From: Neostapfia colusana
Taxonomy: Eukaryota; Streptophyta; Magnoliopsida; Poales; Poaceae
NCBI GenBank assembly: GCA_030760725.1
Contig: JASWHV010000012.1
Coordinates: 54,467,652 to 54,531,651, forward strand
Length of the DNA: 64,000 bases
Direction: 5' to 3'
Position numbers and translations under genes: made by a program. Under the pieces are notes generated by a model that saw only the letters and a list, made by a program, of their open reading frames with translations, had not been told where the DNA came from and did no database searches. Every line of letters starts with the position of its first letter. Position 1 is the stretch's first letter. Positions 22,673 to 33,573 of this stretch are shown in pieces.

Positions 22673-25600
22673 TGAGGTTTGATCTCCTGAACTCCAATAT
22701 TCTCACGAAGCTCTTGAAAAGGAGTACGTCCCAGTGGTTTTATGAGAATGTCAGCAAGTTCATCCTTTGTCCCAACATGCTCCAAGATGACTTCTCCTCT
22801 ATCAGCACATTCTCTGACAAAATGAAACTTAATGGCAATGTATTTACTTCTATCATGCAGGACTGGATTCTTTGCTAATGCAATTGCTGCTGTGTTATCC
22901 ATCTTAATTACTTGTGCAGGTACTTGGATTCTTGTCACCTCTTCAACCACATGCCTGAGCCAAACAGCCTGACTTGCTGCTGGAGCTCCTGCCACATACT
23001 CAGCTTCACATGTAGACTTTGCCACAGCCTTTTGCTTATGAGACATCCAGCTGATAGGATTCTCATTTAGGAAGAGAATAACTCCAGTTGTGCTTCTCCG
23101 GTCATCTACATCTCCCCCAAAGTCACTATCACTATAGCCTTTTAACTCAAGACTTCCTTCACCTCGGTTGTAGGACAAGCCATATCTTATTGTAGCTGCC
23201 ACATACCGAAGCAAATGTTTCAAAGCCACCATGTGTTCCTCTTGAGGTTCTGACATGAACCTTCTCAAGTACCCAACACCAAAACAAAGATCAGGCCGAG
23301 TATGTAGAAGATACCTGAGTCCACCAATTATGCTGCGATAAGTGGTTGGATCAGTAAGTGGTGCTGTACTTCTCTTGGTAAGCTTCAACCGAGATTCCAT
23401 GGGAGTGGCACACCCATGGCAACTTATCATCCCACTCCATTCCAGCAACTTTGCAGCATAAGCTCCTTGACACAATTCAATAACTTGTCTCCCTTGCTTT
23501 ACTTCAATACCAAGATAGTAAGACAAGCTTCCTAGATCACTCATGCAAAACTTCTCCTTCATTTTCTCCTTGAACCGACTGATCTCCACCATGTTATCCC
23601 CCACAATCAGCAAGTCATCAACATACACACCCACAATGAGTCTTGCCTCACCTCCAAACTTAGTGTACAAACCATGTTCTGATTTGCACCGTGTGAAACC
23701 AAGCTGATTCAGACTTTCATCAAGCTTACAGTTCCATGCCCGAGGAGCTTGTCTTAAGCCATACAAAGCCTTGTGAAGTCTTAAAACCCACGTCTCCTTG
23801 CCTTCAGCTATGAAACCCGATGGTTGAGTGACATAGATCTCCTCTTCAAGACTCCCATTCAAGTAGGCAGACTTCACATCCATGTGATGAACATGCCACC
23901 AAAAATGTGCTGCAACAGCTAACACAATTCTCACAGACTCCATCCTTGCAACTGGAGAAAAAACCTCTTCAATATCAAATCCTTGCTTTTACACATACCC
24001 CTTTGCAACCAGCCTTGCTTTATGGCATATAATATTCCCATTCTCATCTTTCTTCAACTTGAAAACCCATTTCAAGCCAATGGCACGATATCCCTCTGGA
24101 AGATGTACCGATGACCATGTTTTGTTCTCTTCAATGGATGTGAGCTCCTCAATCATGGCAATATGCCACTCCTTGGTCCTCAAAGACTCTTCTGCTGTGC
24201 ATGGCTCATCTACTCCTCCTTCTTCCGGTTCACAATTTGGCACCATCTCAAGAATGTTTCTCATGGAACGATAACGAAGTGGTGCTTCTTTTCAGATCAC
24301 TATCCATTTCCGGTGACAAGGAAGGAGGTGACACAAACTCCACATCCTTGGATGATTGCTGCCTCTGTTGTGTCACAGAAGACACTCCCTCAGCTGGGGT
24401 TTTCTCACACTGACCTGTGTCACAAGAGGAAGAACTCACTCCACAAGGATTCTCACCTCGAAAGTACTCCACCCGAAAGATGTCTTCATCATTCACCACT
24501 TCATTTGATTCGGCTGCATCCCACTTCCATGGACGATTTTCTTCAAACACAGCATCACGTGACACGTGAACGCTCTCTGTGTCTGGACTGTAAAACCTCC
24601 ACGCCTTACTTCCTTGCTCATATCCAATGAAGACCATTGGAATACTCCGATCTTCAAGCTTGCTAAGACGCTTGCTTCCCTTTTTCACATGTGCCACACA
24701 GCCAAAAGTGCACAAATGATGTACACTAGGTTTCTTGTCATTCCATACCACATATGGAGTCTTCTTCTCAACACTTCGAGTAGGAGATCGATTCAACACA
24801 TACACAGCAGTGGTCACCGCCTCACCCCAGAACCAACAGGGCATATTCATTGCTTTCAACATACTTCTTGCCATTCCCATGACAGTTTGGTTCCTTCTCT
24901 CAACTACCCCATTCTGCTCAGGAGAATATGGAGCTGTCAAGTGACGTTGAACACCCTCTTTGATGCAATACTCAACAAAAGCCCGAGCTATGAACTCTCC
25001 ACCACGGTCTGTGCGAAAAGTTCCAATCTTCCTCCCTGCCTCAGCTTCAACACTTGATGAAAAGTTATGAAAGTACTCATTGCTTGATCCTTTGTGCTGA
25101 TCAGAAACACCCACATGTATCTACTGAGATCATCCACAAGAAGGAAGAAAAACCTGCTGCCTCTTGGAGTTGCTGGCTTCACTGATCCACATAGATCTCC
25201 ATGCACAAGTTCAAGTTTCTTCTCAGCCCGGTACCTTGCCATGCACGGGAACGGTTGACGTCGTTGTTTCCCAGACAGGCAGCTATCACACTTCTCCTCA
25301 GTTCGAGTGATAGTTGGCAACCCATACACAAGCTGCTCTTCGGCAAGCCTTCTGAGACTCCGAAAGTTCAAATGCCCCGTTCTTGCATGCCACATCCATG
25401 TTGTATTGCTTCGTTGTGCCATGAAACACCTTGGTTGCGCCACCTTAAGATCAATGGTGTACAACCGGTTCACACCCCGTTTCACCATTGCCACAGGGGT
25501 TCCATGTTTATCCCAAATCTTGACATAACCATCCACCATCAAGATTCGGTGTCCCTCCTCCTTAAGCTGTCCATGACTAATGATATTTTCCTTGAGCTGA

Positions 25601-26878
25601 GGAATAAGATAGACTCCAGCCAACTCCTTTTGACCACCTCTTTTTCCTTGGAACACCACTGTTCCTTGTCCATCAATCTCTATCACCGAGCCATCTCCCA
25701 AATGCACAGTACCATGCACTTTGTTGTCAAGGTCTGTGATCACATCCCGTTTCCCGGTCATGTGATTTGTTGCTCCGGAATCCAGGATCCACCGAGTACT
25801 GCCTCCTCCCTCCAAGTCTCCTACATGAACGTGTAACATGTCTTTGTTGAGGCATACCTCCTCCGGGGACGTGATTTGCTCGACCTTTGGGTTGGCACAT
25901 GCCACCAAGAGACTGGATTCAAACTCATGATCAACTTGAGCTGTGTTCACCTCTTCATCCTTCTTTTTCTTCCTGCACTATCTAGCCCAATGACCTTTCT
26001 TACAACAGTAGCGGCACTCATCTTTGGCCACTCCATGGCCTGAGTTTCCACCGCCACGGTTACCTCGACCACGGCCATGCCCTCGGCCATGATTTATCCT
26101 TGGTGCAGATGAGTCTTTGTGCCTTTCCTGTCCAGCTCCCCCGGACATCTTGAGACGTGTCGACAACCGTGCAAGTAACTCTTCTTCACTCAGTGCAACT
26201 TCTCTTGCGTGTTGCCTTCCCAAGTGCTTGTACCAAGCCTTTCTTCTGCAGCCTTGAGTCTACCAATAAACTCATCAACAGGCATATCACTTAAGTCAAG
26301 CAATGTCTCGATGGAGGCCGCAATCTGCTCAAACTTCTGTGGCACTGCCTGCAGGAACTTCCGGACAATCTCCTCCTCCGAATGTTCACTCCCAAGTGCC
26401 ACAAGTTGAGACGTGATCTGGCTCATACATACACCAAACTCATCCACCGTTTCACTATCGTGGAATTTGAGTGCATCAAACTCCCGACGCAATGTACTCG
26501 CCCTGGCCTTGCGTACACGTTCAGCTCCCACGTTGCGCAACTTGATTGCATCCCATGCAACCTTGGCCGATTCCTTCCCGGCAATGATCCCTACCATTTC
26601 TGGTGGCAAAGCCTTGGTGAGAGCCTCCAATGCCATCCGATCTTCAATGTAATCATCGGCCACAAGCATCTCTCTTGCAACATCACCCGCAGAAGTGCCG
26701 CCCAATCATGATAATTTGTCTTCGTGAGCATTGGATACGTACCACCACTGCTGACTTCCTTCGTCATGCGATGAATCACCAATGCCCCTGATCCTCCTCC
26801 TGCCCTGCTGGTGCCTCCCGGTGGCGTGACGTCCCTCCATGAAAGTCGGGCTGGCGATAAAGATCTTCTCCGCGACAT
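22666..26878 (-). pseudogene. gag-pol of Copia element E
   Basis: Minus-strand order: gag (TYPMLTKTNYHDWAALL near 26740; LHLSD-type UBN2 gag core 26200-26640), CCHC knuckle CRYCCKKGHWAR ending at a stop at 25978, protease WILDSGATNHMTG near 25770, GAG-pre-integrase (HARTGHLNFRSLRRL near 25390), integrase core (VHGDLCG; TDRGGEF near 25010; EQNGVVERRNQT), RT (RAIGLKWVFKLK near 24080; MDVKSAYLNGSLEEE near 23870; VYVDDLLIVG near 23620) and RNase H (SDSDFGGDVDDRRSTTG, CEAEY, DNTAAI, KPLGR), ending at 22666. Frameshifts near 26640, 26210, 25100 and 24260 and stops near 25980 and 23990 show it is inactive. The RT-RNase H part keeps a clean 425-codon frame. The gag start is uncertain. Confidence 0.9.
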
Positions 26879-26923
26879 CAGCGCCCACTCAATGGCCGCG
26901 TCACGGTTCCAGGCAACGTAATC

Positions 26924-26936
26924 GGCTCTGATGCCA
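26924..26936 (-). other. primer-binding site of E
   Basis: Minus strand TGGCATCAGAGCC, one mismatch from the initiator tRNA-Met site, 2 nt from the 5' LTR. Confidence 0.8.
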
Positions 26937-26938
26937 AT

Positions 26939-27379
26939 TGTTGGGTGTTTTCCTCACAAAACTCTCACAGATTTGTGATGCAAATCATGTAGGGGAGTCA
27001 AACAAGTGTTGTAGGATCCAATCTCAGGAGTTTTCGTGGAGTGCCGAAGAGAGGATGAAATCGGATGAGTTATGGTGGCGCTCAACAAACTCCAGCGCTC
27101 TCTCCTCTTTTTATTAACCGAAAGCTACATACATGCAACAACTTAGCCGGGCTTTTGCACCATACGAATTTTGAACTCATGCAGCGCATGCATATGCCAT
27201 GCACGTATGACCCAAAGACCGGCTGGTGTTCGAAATTCAAACTAAACACCCACACACACACTAGGACTCGGTGCAACACATGAGACACAGGACACACCCC
27301 TGGTTCTTGTCACGTGTGCAATATTTCCTTGAAAACATAAAGGAAATTAAGCTTGATCAATCTTCAGAAGTACTCAACA
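26939..27379 (-). repeat. 5' LTR of E (441 bp)
   Basis: Pairs with 22205-22649; TG..CA ends and adjacent primer site fix its role. Confidence 0.92.
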
Positions 27380-27771
27380 ACCGGACTGTGCTACACCTCC
27401 GTGAGCAGATTGAGGACACCACTTTTGAGCTGCACCCGTATCGTAAGAGTGGTACAAGAGAGATCATTGGACCCCATGTAGGAGCTCTTTCCAACCCACA
27501 AGCTTCTGACAAGTTTCAGAGGTTGCTCGTGGAGTTAGGAAACCGCTATGCAAGGCACAAGAAGAGATCCGTTACCTCTGCAAGAAACTGTATTTGCTGG
27601 AGAAACAAGAGGAGATTCTACCAACGCGGGAACAAACAGAGCACAAACGTCATCTATCCCTACATGGACAGCCGACTCACCATGGCGTGTGCTCATGTAT
27701 GGACCACCCCCGTCACATGGCGAGAACAGCATCGGTTCTCACGATTAAGTTTAGATTTCCATTAAATAAAG
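27380..27771 (+). pseudogene. upstream ORF of D, part 3 (coiled-coil C-terminus)
   Basis: Continues D after E. The block REQIEDTTFELHPYRKSGTR aligns with LDRTEYMYVLQRESGTTE of the C protein, in a frame shifted by one from part 2. From about 27547 another frame reads AQEEIRYLCKKLYLLEKQEE, a heptad-like coiled coil like that of the C protein. So the whole D protein had an acidic N-terminus, the conserved W-D-A block and a coiled-coil tail; it now has several stops and frameshifts. Function unknown. Confidence 0.6.
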
Positions 27772-28054
27772 CTGTAATAGGAAGTTTAGATCGCCGTGAG
27801 TCAAAAAAGAGTAGTGTGCCGAAATTTTTTTGATGATTGCTTGGTTTGTGTGTTGATGTGAGATGTGGGACGCTTCGGTGAATGTCCACATCCACACATA
27901 GTGGAGAGATGTGAGATGCTTCGGCACATGTTCACATCCTCATATAGGCTGAAATTAGTAAAAGAAGATACTTAGTTCATACACCTTGATGCATATAGAT
28001 GGGGGGATCAATCTAAACTTCTATTTTTCTATTCTACTCTACTCTCTCTCACAG
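27772..28054 (+). other. D spacer before gag
   Basis: About 280 bp without a gene, holding two similar segments around GTGAGATGTGGGACGCTTCGG and GTGAGATGCTTCGGCACATG. It ends CTCTCTCACAG directly before the gag ATG, a strong 3' splice-acceptor sequence. Confidence 0.5.
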
Positions 28055-30249
28055 ATGGTGAGGGAAAACTCCAACCATCAAAGGAGGAACGCTCATGGCA
28101 ACAATGAACCACAGGAGGATAGCAATGTTGAAGTTCCTAAAAATGCTAACCCCGAGGCTGATGCAAACAACCTTGAAAGGTTGATGGCTATGCAGAACCA
28201 GCTCATGCAAACTATGATACAAACGTTGGGTCACCTGCAGGCCAACAACAACAACAATCCTAACCCCGTTCCTGCACCCTCACCGCCGCCACCGTCACCA
28301 CCGCCGGCTCACAACAGATTGGGATAGTTCATAAGGACTAGGCCGCCTAATTTTGCACAATCCAATTACCCCATGAAGGATGATGATTGGCTGAAGTCGA
28401 TGGAAAAGAAGCTTGCTATTGTTCAGTGCAATGATTGGGAGAATGTTCTCTTCGCATAGCACCCACTTATGGGAGCAGCCGCTGACTGGTGGGACGCTCT
28501 TTGCAATGCTCATGTCAACCAGGAGACTATCACTTGGGCTGAATTCAATGAGAGTTTCCGCTCTCATTACGTCCCTGCAAGAGTCATGATGCTTAAAAGG
28601 CAAGAGTTTGAAGGTCTCCGCCAAGGAAGGAAGAGCGTGAATGAGTACCTCAACAAGTTCACGCAGCTGTCAAGGTATGCTCCAGAAGATGTCAACTCGG
28701 ATCAAAGAAAGCAATACTTGTTCATGAGAGGAATGAACAATGAGATCCAAGTTCAGCTGCTCAACAATGATTATGCAAACTTCCAGAAGATCGTTGAAAA
28801 AGCTATAGTGATTGAGAGCAAGATCCGTGAGATCGAGCAAGAGGGAAAGAGGAAGATGCCATACCAAGGACAGCCACAAGGGAGCAATGTACGTCCCCAT
28901 TTCATGCCACCAGCTGCACCACATTATGGCTCGTCTGCTTCTACTTTTCGCCCTGCAAATACACCTCGCCCTAATCAGCCACCGCAGCAACGTCCTGTTA
29001 TGCAAGCACCCGTATGCCTTTGCCTCCTGCGCCCCGTCCCATCATGGGTGCCTATGCTCAAAACCAGCCCCGCCCCAATATTCCTGCTGTTATGGGCAAC
29101 AAAGCATGTTTTTCATGCGGAGAGGCGGGACACTTTGCAAACCAGTGCCCCAAGAAAGGCCCTGGACAGCAGAGAAACGCACCGAAACAGAACCCACGGC
29201 TGAATGGAGGAGCTACACAAGGTAACCGTGGACAGCAGAACTGTGCTCGTGGCAATGTGAATCATCTCTCCGCTGAGGAAGCACAACAAGTTGAGAACGT
29301 CGTGATTGGTATGTTTTTGCCAACTCCAACCCAGCCACTGTTTTATTTGATTCCGGAGCATCGCATTCATTCATAACATCCAAGTATGTTGCCAAGTATA
29401 ACCTGCCCATATCACACATGAAACAAACTATGTTGGTTAATTCTCCCGTTGGAGAGATGAGGACTAATATAGTATGTCCGAAAGTAAGCCTTAAATAGGG
29501 GGGTAGACTTTATCGCCAACCTTATTGTCTTAGATTCCCAAGGGATTGACATAATACTTGGAATGGATTTGCTAAGCAAGCACAACAGAGTGATTCAATG
29601 TGCCGAGAGGATCGTGCAGTTGACAAGTGAGCCCGGTACTCGTATTGAGTTCGAGGCAGCCCAACCGGAAACTGAGATAGCAGCGATGAACCACGTCAAA
29701 GAAGCGACATTGGAAAGCATTCCGGTGGTTCAAGAATATTCATATGTGTTCCTGGAAGAACTTCAAGGTATCCCACCTGACCGGGACATTGAATTTGCCA
29801 TTGATTTAGTAACTGGAACTGCACCAATAGCAAACAGGCCGTATAGGATGCCCACTAATGAACTAGTGGAGGTCAAGAATCAAATTCATGATCAGTTAGA
29901 AAAGGGTTTTATACGCCCAAGCTCGTCACCATGGGGAGCCCCCGTGCTCTTCGTAGACAAGAAGGATGGACCCAAAGGATGTGTGTGGATTATAGGTGTC
30001 TCAACGAGGTGAGGATCAAGAATAAATACCCGCTGCCCTGTATAGAGGACCTATTCGACCAAATGAAAGGTACCCGAATTTTCTCCAAGATTGATCTTCG
30101 GTCGGGATACTTCCAGCTGAAGATTAACTCCTCCGACATACCAAAGACTGCATTTCGAACACGGTATGGTTCGTATGAGTAATACCGTTATGTCTTTTGG
30201 GTTAACGAATGCACCCACATACTTTATGTACCTCATGAATAAGGTCTTC
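28055..30249 (+). pseudogene. gag-protease-RT of D, cut off by CACTA insertion
   Basis: Gag starts at 28055 (MVRENSNHQRRN). The frame carries a linker rich in Asn and Pro, then the gag core (DDWLKSMEKK, ADWWDALC, WAEFNESFRSHYVP), with TAG codons at 28325 and 28457. After a frameshift near 29005 comes the knuckle CFSCGEAGHFANQC near 29110, intact here, then in another frame a protease site LFDSGASHSF near 29345, and the RT start (GTAPIANRPYRMP, KGFIRPSSSPWGAP, KIDLRSGYFQLKI) broken near 29975 and 30181. The sequence ends at YLMNKVF where the CACTA transposon begins; the YxDD active site, RNase H and integrase must lie beyond the window. Same protein family as C but a distinct subfamily. Confidence 0.88.
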
Positions 30250-30263
30250 CACTACAGGAATCC
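30250..30263 (+). repeat. CACTA terminal inverted repeat (left)
   Basis: CACTACAGGAATCC, the hallmark terminus. Its partner is not in the window. Confidence 0.85.
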
Positions 30264-30267
30264 GGAC

Positions 30268-30768
30268 AATAGACGATGGCCGGAAACCGTCATCAATAAG
30301 AACACTACCGTCGTCAATAAGTTATTGACGACGGTAAAACTTTATAGACGACAGTTTTCGGCTGTCGTCAATTATTAGTCGTCAATAAATTTATTGACGA
30401 CAGTAACCGTCGTCAATAATCTTATTGACGACATCTAAATCTAGCTGTCGTCAATAAACTTATTGACGACAACTAGGATAGGAACCGTCGTCAGTTACGA
30501 TGGCTTATTAAAGACGGTTTCTGGTACCTGGCTGTCGTCAATAACAACGGCTTATTGACGACAGCTAAACCAGGCTGTCGTCAATAAGCTTATTGACGAC
30601 GGCCAGAATTTCAACCGTCGTCAGTAACCATGGCTTATTGACGACGGTTTCCACTAGGCCGTCGTCAATAACAATTGCTTATTGATGACGGTTTCTGGTA
30701 CCTGGCCGTCGTCAATACTAATGGCTTATTGACGACGGCCAAGTACTAGAAACCGTCGTCAATAAGCT
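30268..30768. repeat. subterminal repeat array of F
   Basis: Some twenty copies of a core TTATTGACGAC(GG) and its complement CCGTCGTCAATAA, alternating in orientation with spacing mostly 15-40 bp. In En/Spm such arrays bind the TnpA protein; here that role is inferred. Many neighbouring pairs can fold into hairpins. Confidence 0.85.
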
Positions 30769-30898
30769 TTCCAATTTTTTTTAAAAAAAACAGAAAATCC
30801 TGCCCTGGCTTCGAGACCAGCCCTGGCTCAATGGCCAGATCACAGGCAATCAAAATATACATCACAGAATTGCATAAAAACACTATACGCACGCCACA

Positions 30899-33486
30899 CT
30901 ACCCTACGCTACCCCGACCGCTGCCACCGGAGTCCAGGAAGTCGTTGTGCGCTCGTCCAAACGCTGGTTGCTGAGGGGATGGAATTTCCTGAGCCCGCGT
31001 CGCCGATCCCTATGATGTACATGTATAGTTAGACAAATTAGAAGTTCACAAATGTGTATATGATTAAATAAACTCATTACAAGTTAGAATTGAGCAAGTT
31101 AGCTAGATTTGGCTATGTTTGAGTAAGTTTGCTCATATTTTACTAAGTTTGAGAAGTATGGACTAGTAGTGTTTGTGTTTGAGCTAGTTCAAATAGTTTT
31201 GGCTATGTTTGAGTAAGTTTGGTCATATTTGACTATAGTTGAGTAAGTTGTACCATATTTTACTCAGTTTGAGGATGTTTAACTAGTTTTATCTAAGTTT
31301 AAGTAAGTTTGATCAAATTCAAATAAATTTGAGCAAATTTAACTAGTTGCAGCTATTATGAGAAATTTTGTACCTGTGCTCCTGACGTCGGCCCCTGTGG
31401 TAGATGTATCGGTGGCGGCGCCCACTGAGTAAAGACAACGGGCTGTCCTGTGGCCATAGCCTACAAATATGAAGTAAATTATTATACATGTCATTTATAT
31501 ATTAGAAACATTGAGTATAATGATCTGAACTTACCTGCATGGCAGCTTGCAGCTGTAGCATGTATGAGTGTTGATACTCGTCCCTAGCCCGGAGCTCGCT
31601 GCCTGCCTCTCGTTCGCGAGCCTCAGCGCTTCCTGCGTCCTCTGGAGCTCCTCCTGGACACTCTGGAGCTCCAGATCACGGCTGCCACGCCTGCTGGATC
31701 CACCCTGCGATGAAGAGGCCCTCGAGTAAGACCGCGCCTCCCTCGAGTCTACTACTCCATCGAAGATGCCCAACCTACACAACGAAGTAAGAGTATTAAA
31801 GTTTCGTGTCTCGAAGTTAATGAAAGTAAATGAAAAACAACAGAACTCACCGGCCGTGAGGTTTACCGCCACCGCTTGCGTAGCCGGCTTCAGGTACGAT
31901 CGGCGAGTTCTGCCAATCGTAATCGTCGCCTCGAAGCCTCCGCACCTCCTCCCCATACTTTTCCTGAAAATACAGAAAATTAAAGTCATCAGAAGTTTTA
32001 AAGAGAATAAAATTAAGTAAACTAAAGAACTCACCAACGTCTCTGTCGCTGTCTGAGAAGACAGCTGATCAGGCTGCGAGGTGTCACTTCCCATGTGACC
32101 CCTCCTCCACACCTGGATAGCGGTCGGCTCCTGACCGATCTCGCGCTCCTATCGATACATGTTAGCACAATGATAGCGATAGAAATTAACTAGAATATAA
32201 TTTGAGTATCACTTACCATCCGTTTAGCAAGGCGTACATAGCCGTCCCCGCCAAGGCGGTGTTTCCCGTCCATCCCTCGACTCTGTCGGCGGTTCATCGA
32301 CACGCCTTGGAAGCCCTGGCTCGCCCAACGAGCACACAGGGAACTATAGGCGTCCGGACAGGACTCAAGCCACGGTACGCTGACCTGCACACATTTGTTG
32401 TTGGATGAAAACATTGATGAAAATTGGATAATGAAGCAAAGTAAAATAAAGAATTTACCTCTGCGTACTGTGCCTCCGTCAAGTACTTGTCCGCCACATC
32501 CCTAAACTGCCCCGGCTCACCCTCGTCCGGATGCAACTTATAGTACGCCTTCGTAGCCTGAATGCGAGCCATTGAAATCGACTGCGTCAGGAGCTTCCTA
32601 GCGTTGTTGTTGAAGACCAGGCGAGCGTGATCCAGCTGGACCTCGTCCTCCAAACGGTAATATTTCTTCAAGTAGAAATATACAAGTTAATGTATTTAAT
32701 ATATAATAGGTTCGCATTTAACGAATAGACGATTTACTTACCATGAATTCATGCCACACATGCTCCTGGTGGTTGCCGTAGGTAATGTCCTGGGCCGTAG
32801 CGTAATCGTCCCAAGACGTAGCAGCTCGTCCGTTCACTAGACCGGGGTAGTGACAACGGATGAGCTGGCCCAGGACAGCGTTGACCTGGCGGTGGCGTCC
32901 TTGACCCGTGAACGAGTCATTGGCCCAAGACCTAATACACGATTCTCAATTAGTACATATATAAGTGTTAAAATATCTAAATTGATTTGCTATAGATTTA
33001 CTTACCTATCGCCAACCGGACGAATAACGACCCGATCTTCTGGACGTGCAGGAAACGGAGGAGGAGCCACGTAGTGGCTCCTCCTGTAAGGCCGCTGTGG
33101 AGCAGGCTCCACATCAGGCTCTGTGGAAGGCTCTGAAGCAGGGTCTGAATCCTGCGGTGCCGGAACCTGAAGAGGATCCGAAGCAGGATCTGTAACAGGC
33201 TCCGAAACCTGTGGTGTCTGAAGAGGACCCCTGGCCTCTGTCTCCTCAGACGTAGAGTCGTCCTAAAAAATTGAGGATTGGTAATATAGATTTAAGAAAG
33301 TTATTTATATAATTTATGTAATTTAATATTATTTACCTGTTGTGACCGCTCTCGTGACCCCTGGCCTCTGTCGAGGCCCAACAGCTGAGACAGTCTACCA
33401 TTGCTAGACTGACAGCCCTGGAAAACGGAGTCTGCTCTCGGGGGCAGAAAGCCCCGCGTCCCCCGTCGTCTACTGCTCGATGACAT
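30899..33486 (-). pseudogene. second CACTA gene, plant transposase (Ptta/En-Spm) family, ten exons, one frameshift
   Basis: On the minus strand exons with GT-AG ends and matching phases can be read at 33337-33486, 33006-33262, 32742-32931, about 32459-32665, 32217-32384, 32035-32148, 31851-31963, 31535-31774, 31374-31460 and 30899-31009. Together they give about 545 codons. The N-terminus is Ser/Arg-rich (MSSSSRRRGTRG); the middle has TDPASDP-type repeats, then the family core (NGRAATSWDDYAT, YYRLEDEVQLDHARLV, WLESCPDAYSSLC, GGDGYVRLAKRM, KYGEEVRRLRGDDYDW); a coiled coil (QSVQEELQRTQEALRLA) lies near the end. This matches the plant transposase family PF03004 as I remember it and likely has the DNA-binding TnpA-like role. 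Exon 8 is one base short of phase, a frameshift near 31615. Exon borders are predicted, not proven. Confidence 0.7.
31010..31373 (-). repeat. intronic degenerate repeat, TTTGAGTAAGTTTG type
   Basis: Between exons 9 and 10, from about 31080 to 31350, AT-rich units such as TTTGAGTAAGTTTG and GGCTATGTTTGAG recur irregularly. No gene is seen. It looks like expanded simple sequence in the last intron. Confidence 0.5.
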
Positions 33487-33573
33487 CCTGATGAAAGGAA
33501 ATTTGATAATGAATTTAAAGGAAAATATAGAAGACGAAAGAAGAGATGAAAGAAACGATACTTGTACTCAATT

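Larger units (their letters stand above)
22205..27379 (-). mobile_element. Copia element E, complete ends, coding region broken
   Basis: Two LTRs (22205-22649, 26939-27379) with TGTTG..CAACA ends, primer site, G-rich polypurine tract and a full-order Copia pol on the minus strand. Flanks are ACCGT and ACCGG, a 5-bp duplication with one mismatch. The LTRs differ at about 18 positions plus a (CA)n length change in 441 bp, about 4% by eye, so E is older than C, A and B. The short LTRs and QPSGF-type RT suggest the Ale/Retrofit lineage, with low certainty. It is inserted in D's upstream ORF. Confidence 0.9.
5852..30249 (+). mobile_element. Gypsy chromovirus D, interrupted by C, E and F, 3' part missing
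   Basis: D starts with a TGTAACACCC LTR (5852-8649) and a primer site. Its body continues in three pieces, 8650-9417, 22099-22204 and 27380-30249, which read on from one another across the inserted elements C and E. The extra upstream ORF, gag, protease and part of RT are present. The element stops in the middle of RT at 30249, where the CACTA transposon begins. The five bases before the LTR are TGGAG (5847-5851); the matching copy should follow D's 3' LTR outside the window. It belongs to the same broad chromovirus group as C. Confidence 0.8.

Noticed and set aside
30268..30768. CRISPR or satellite array
   Set aside because: Copies alternate in orientation and adjoin a CACTA terminus, typical of subterminal repeats.
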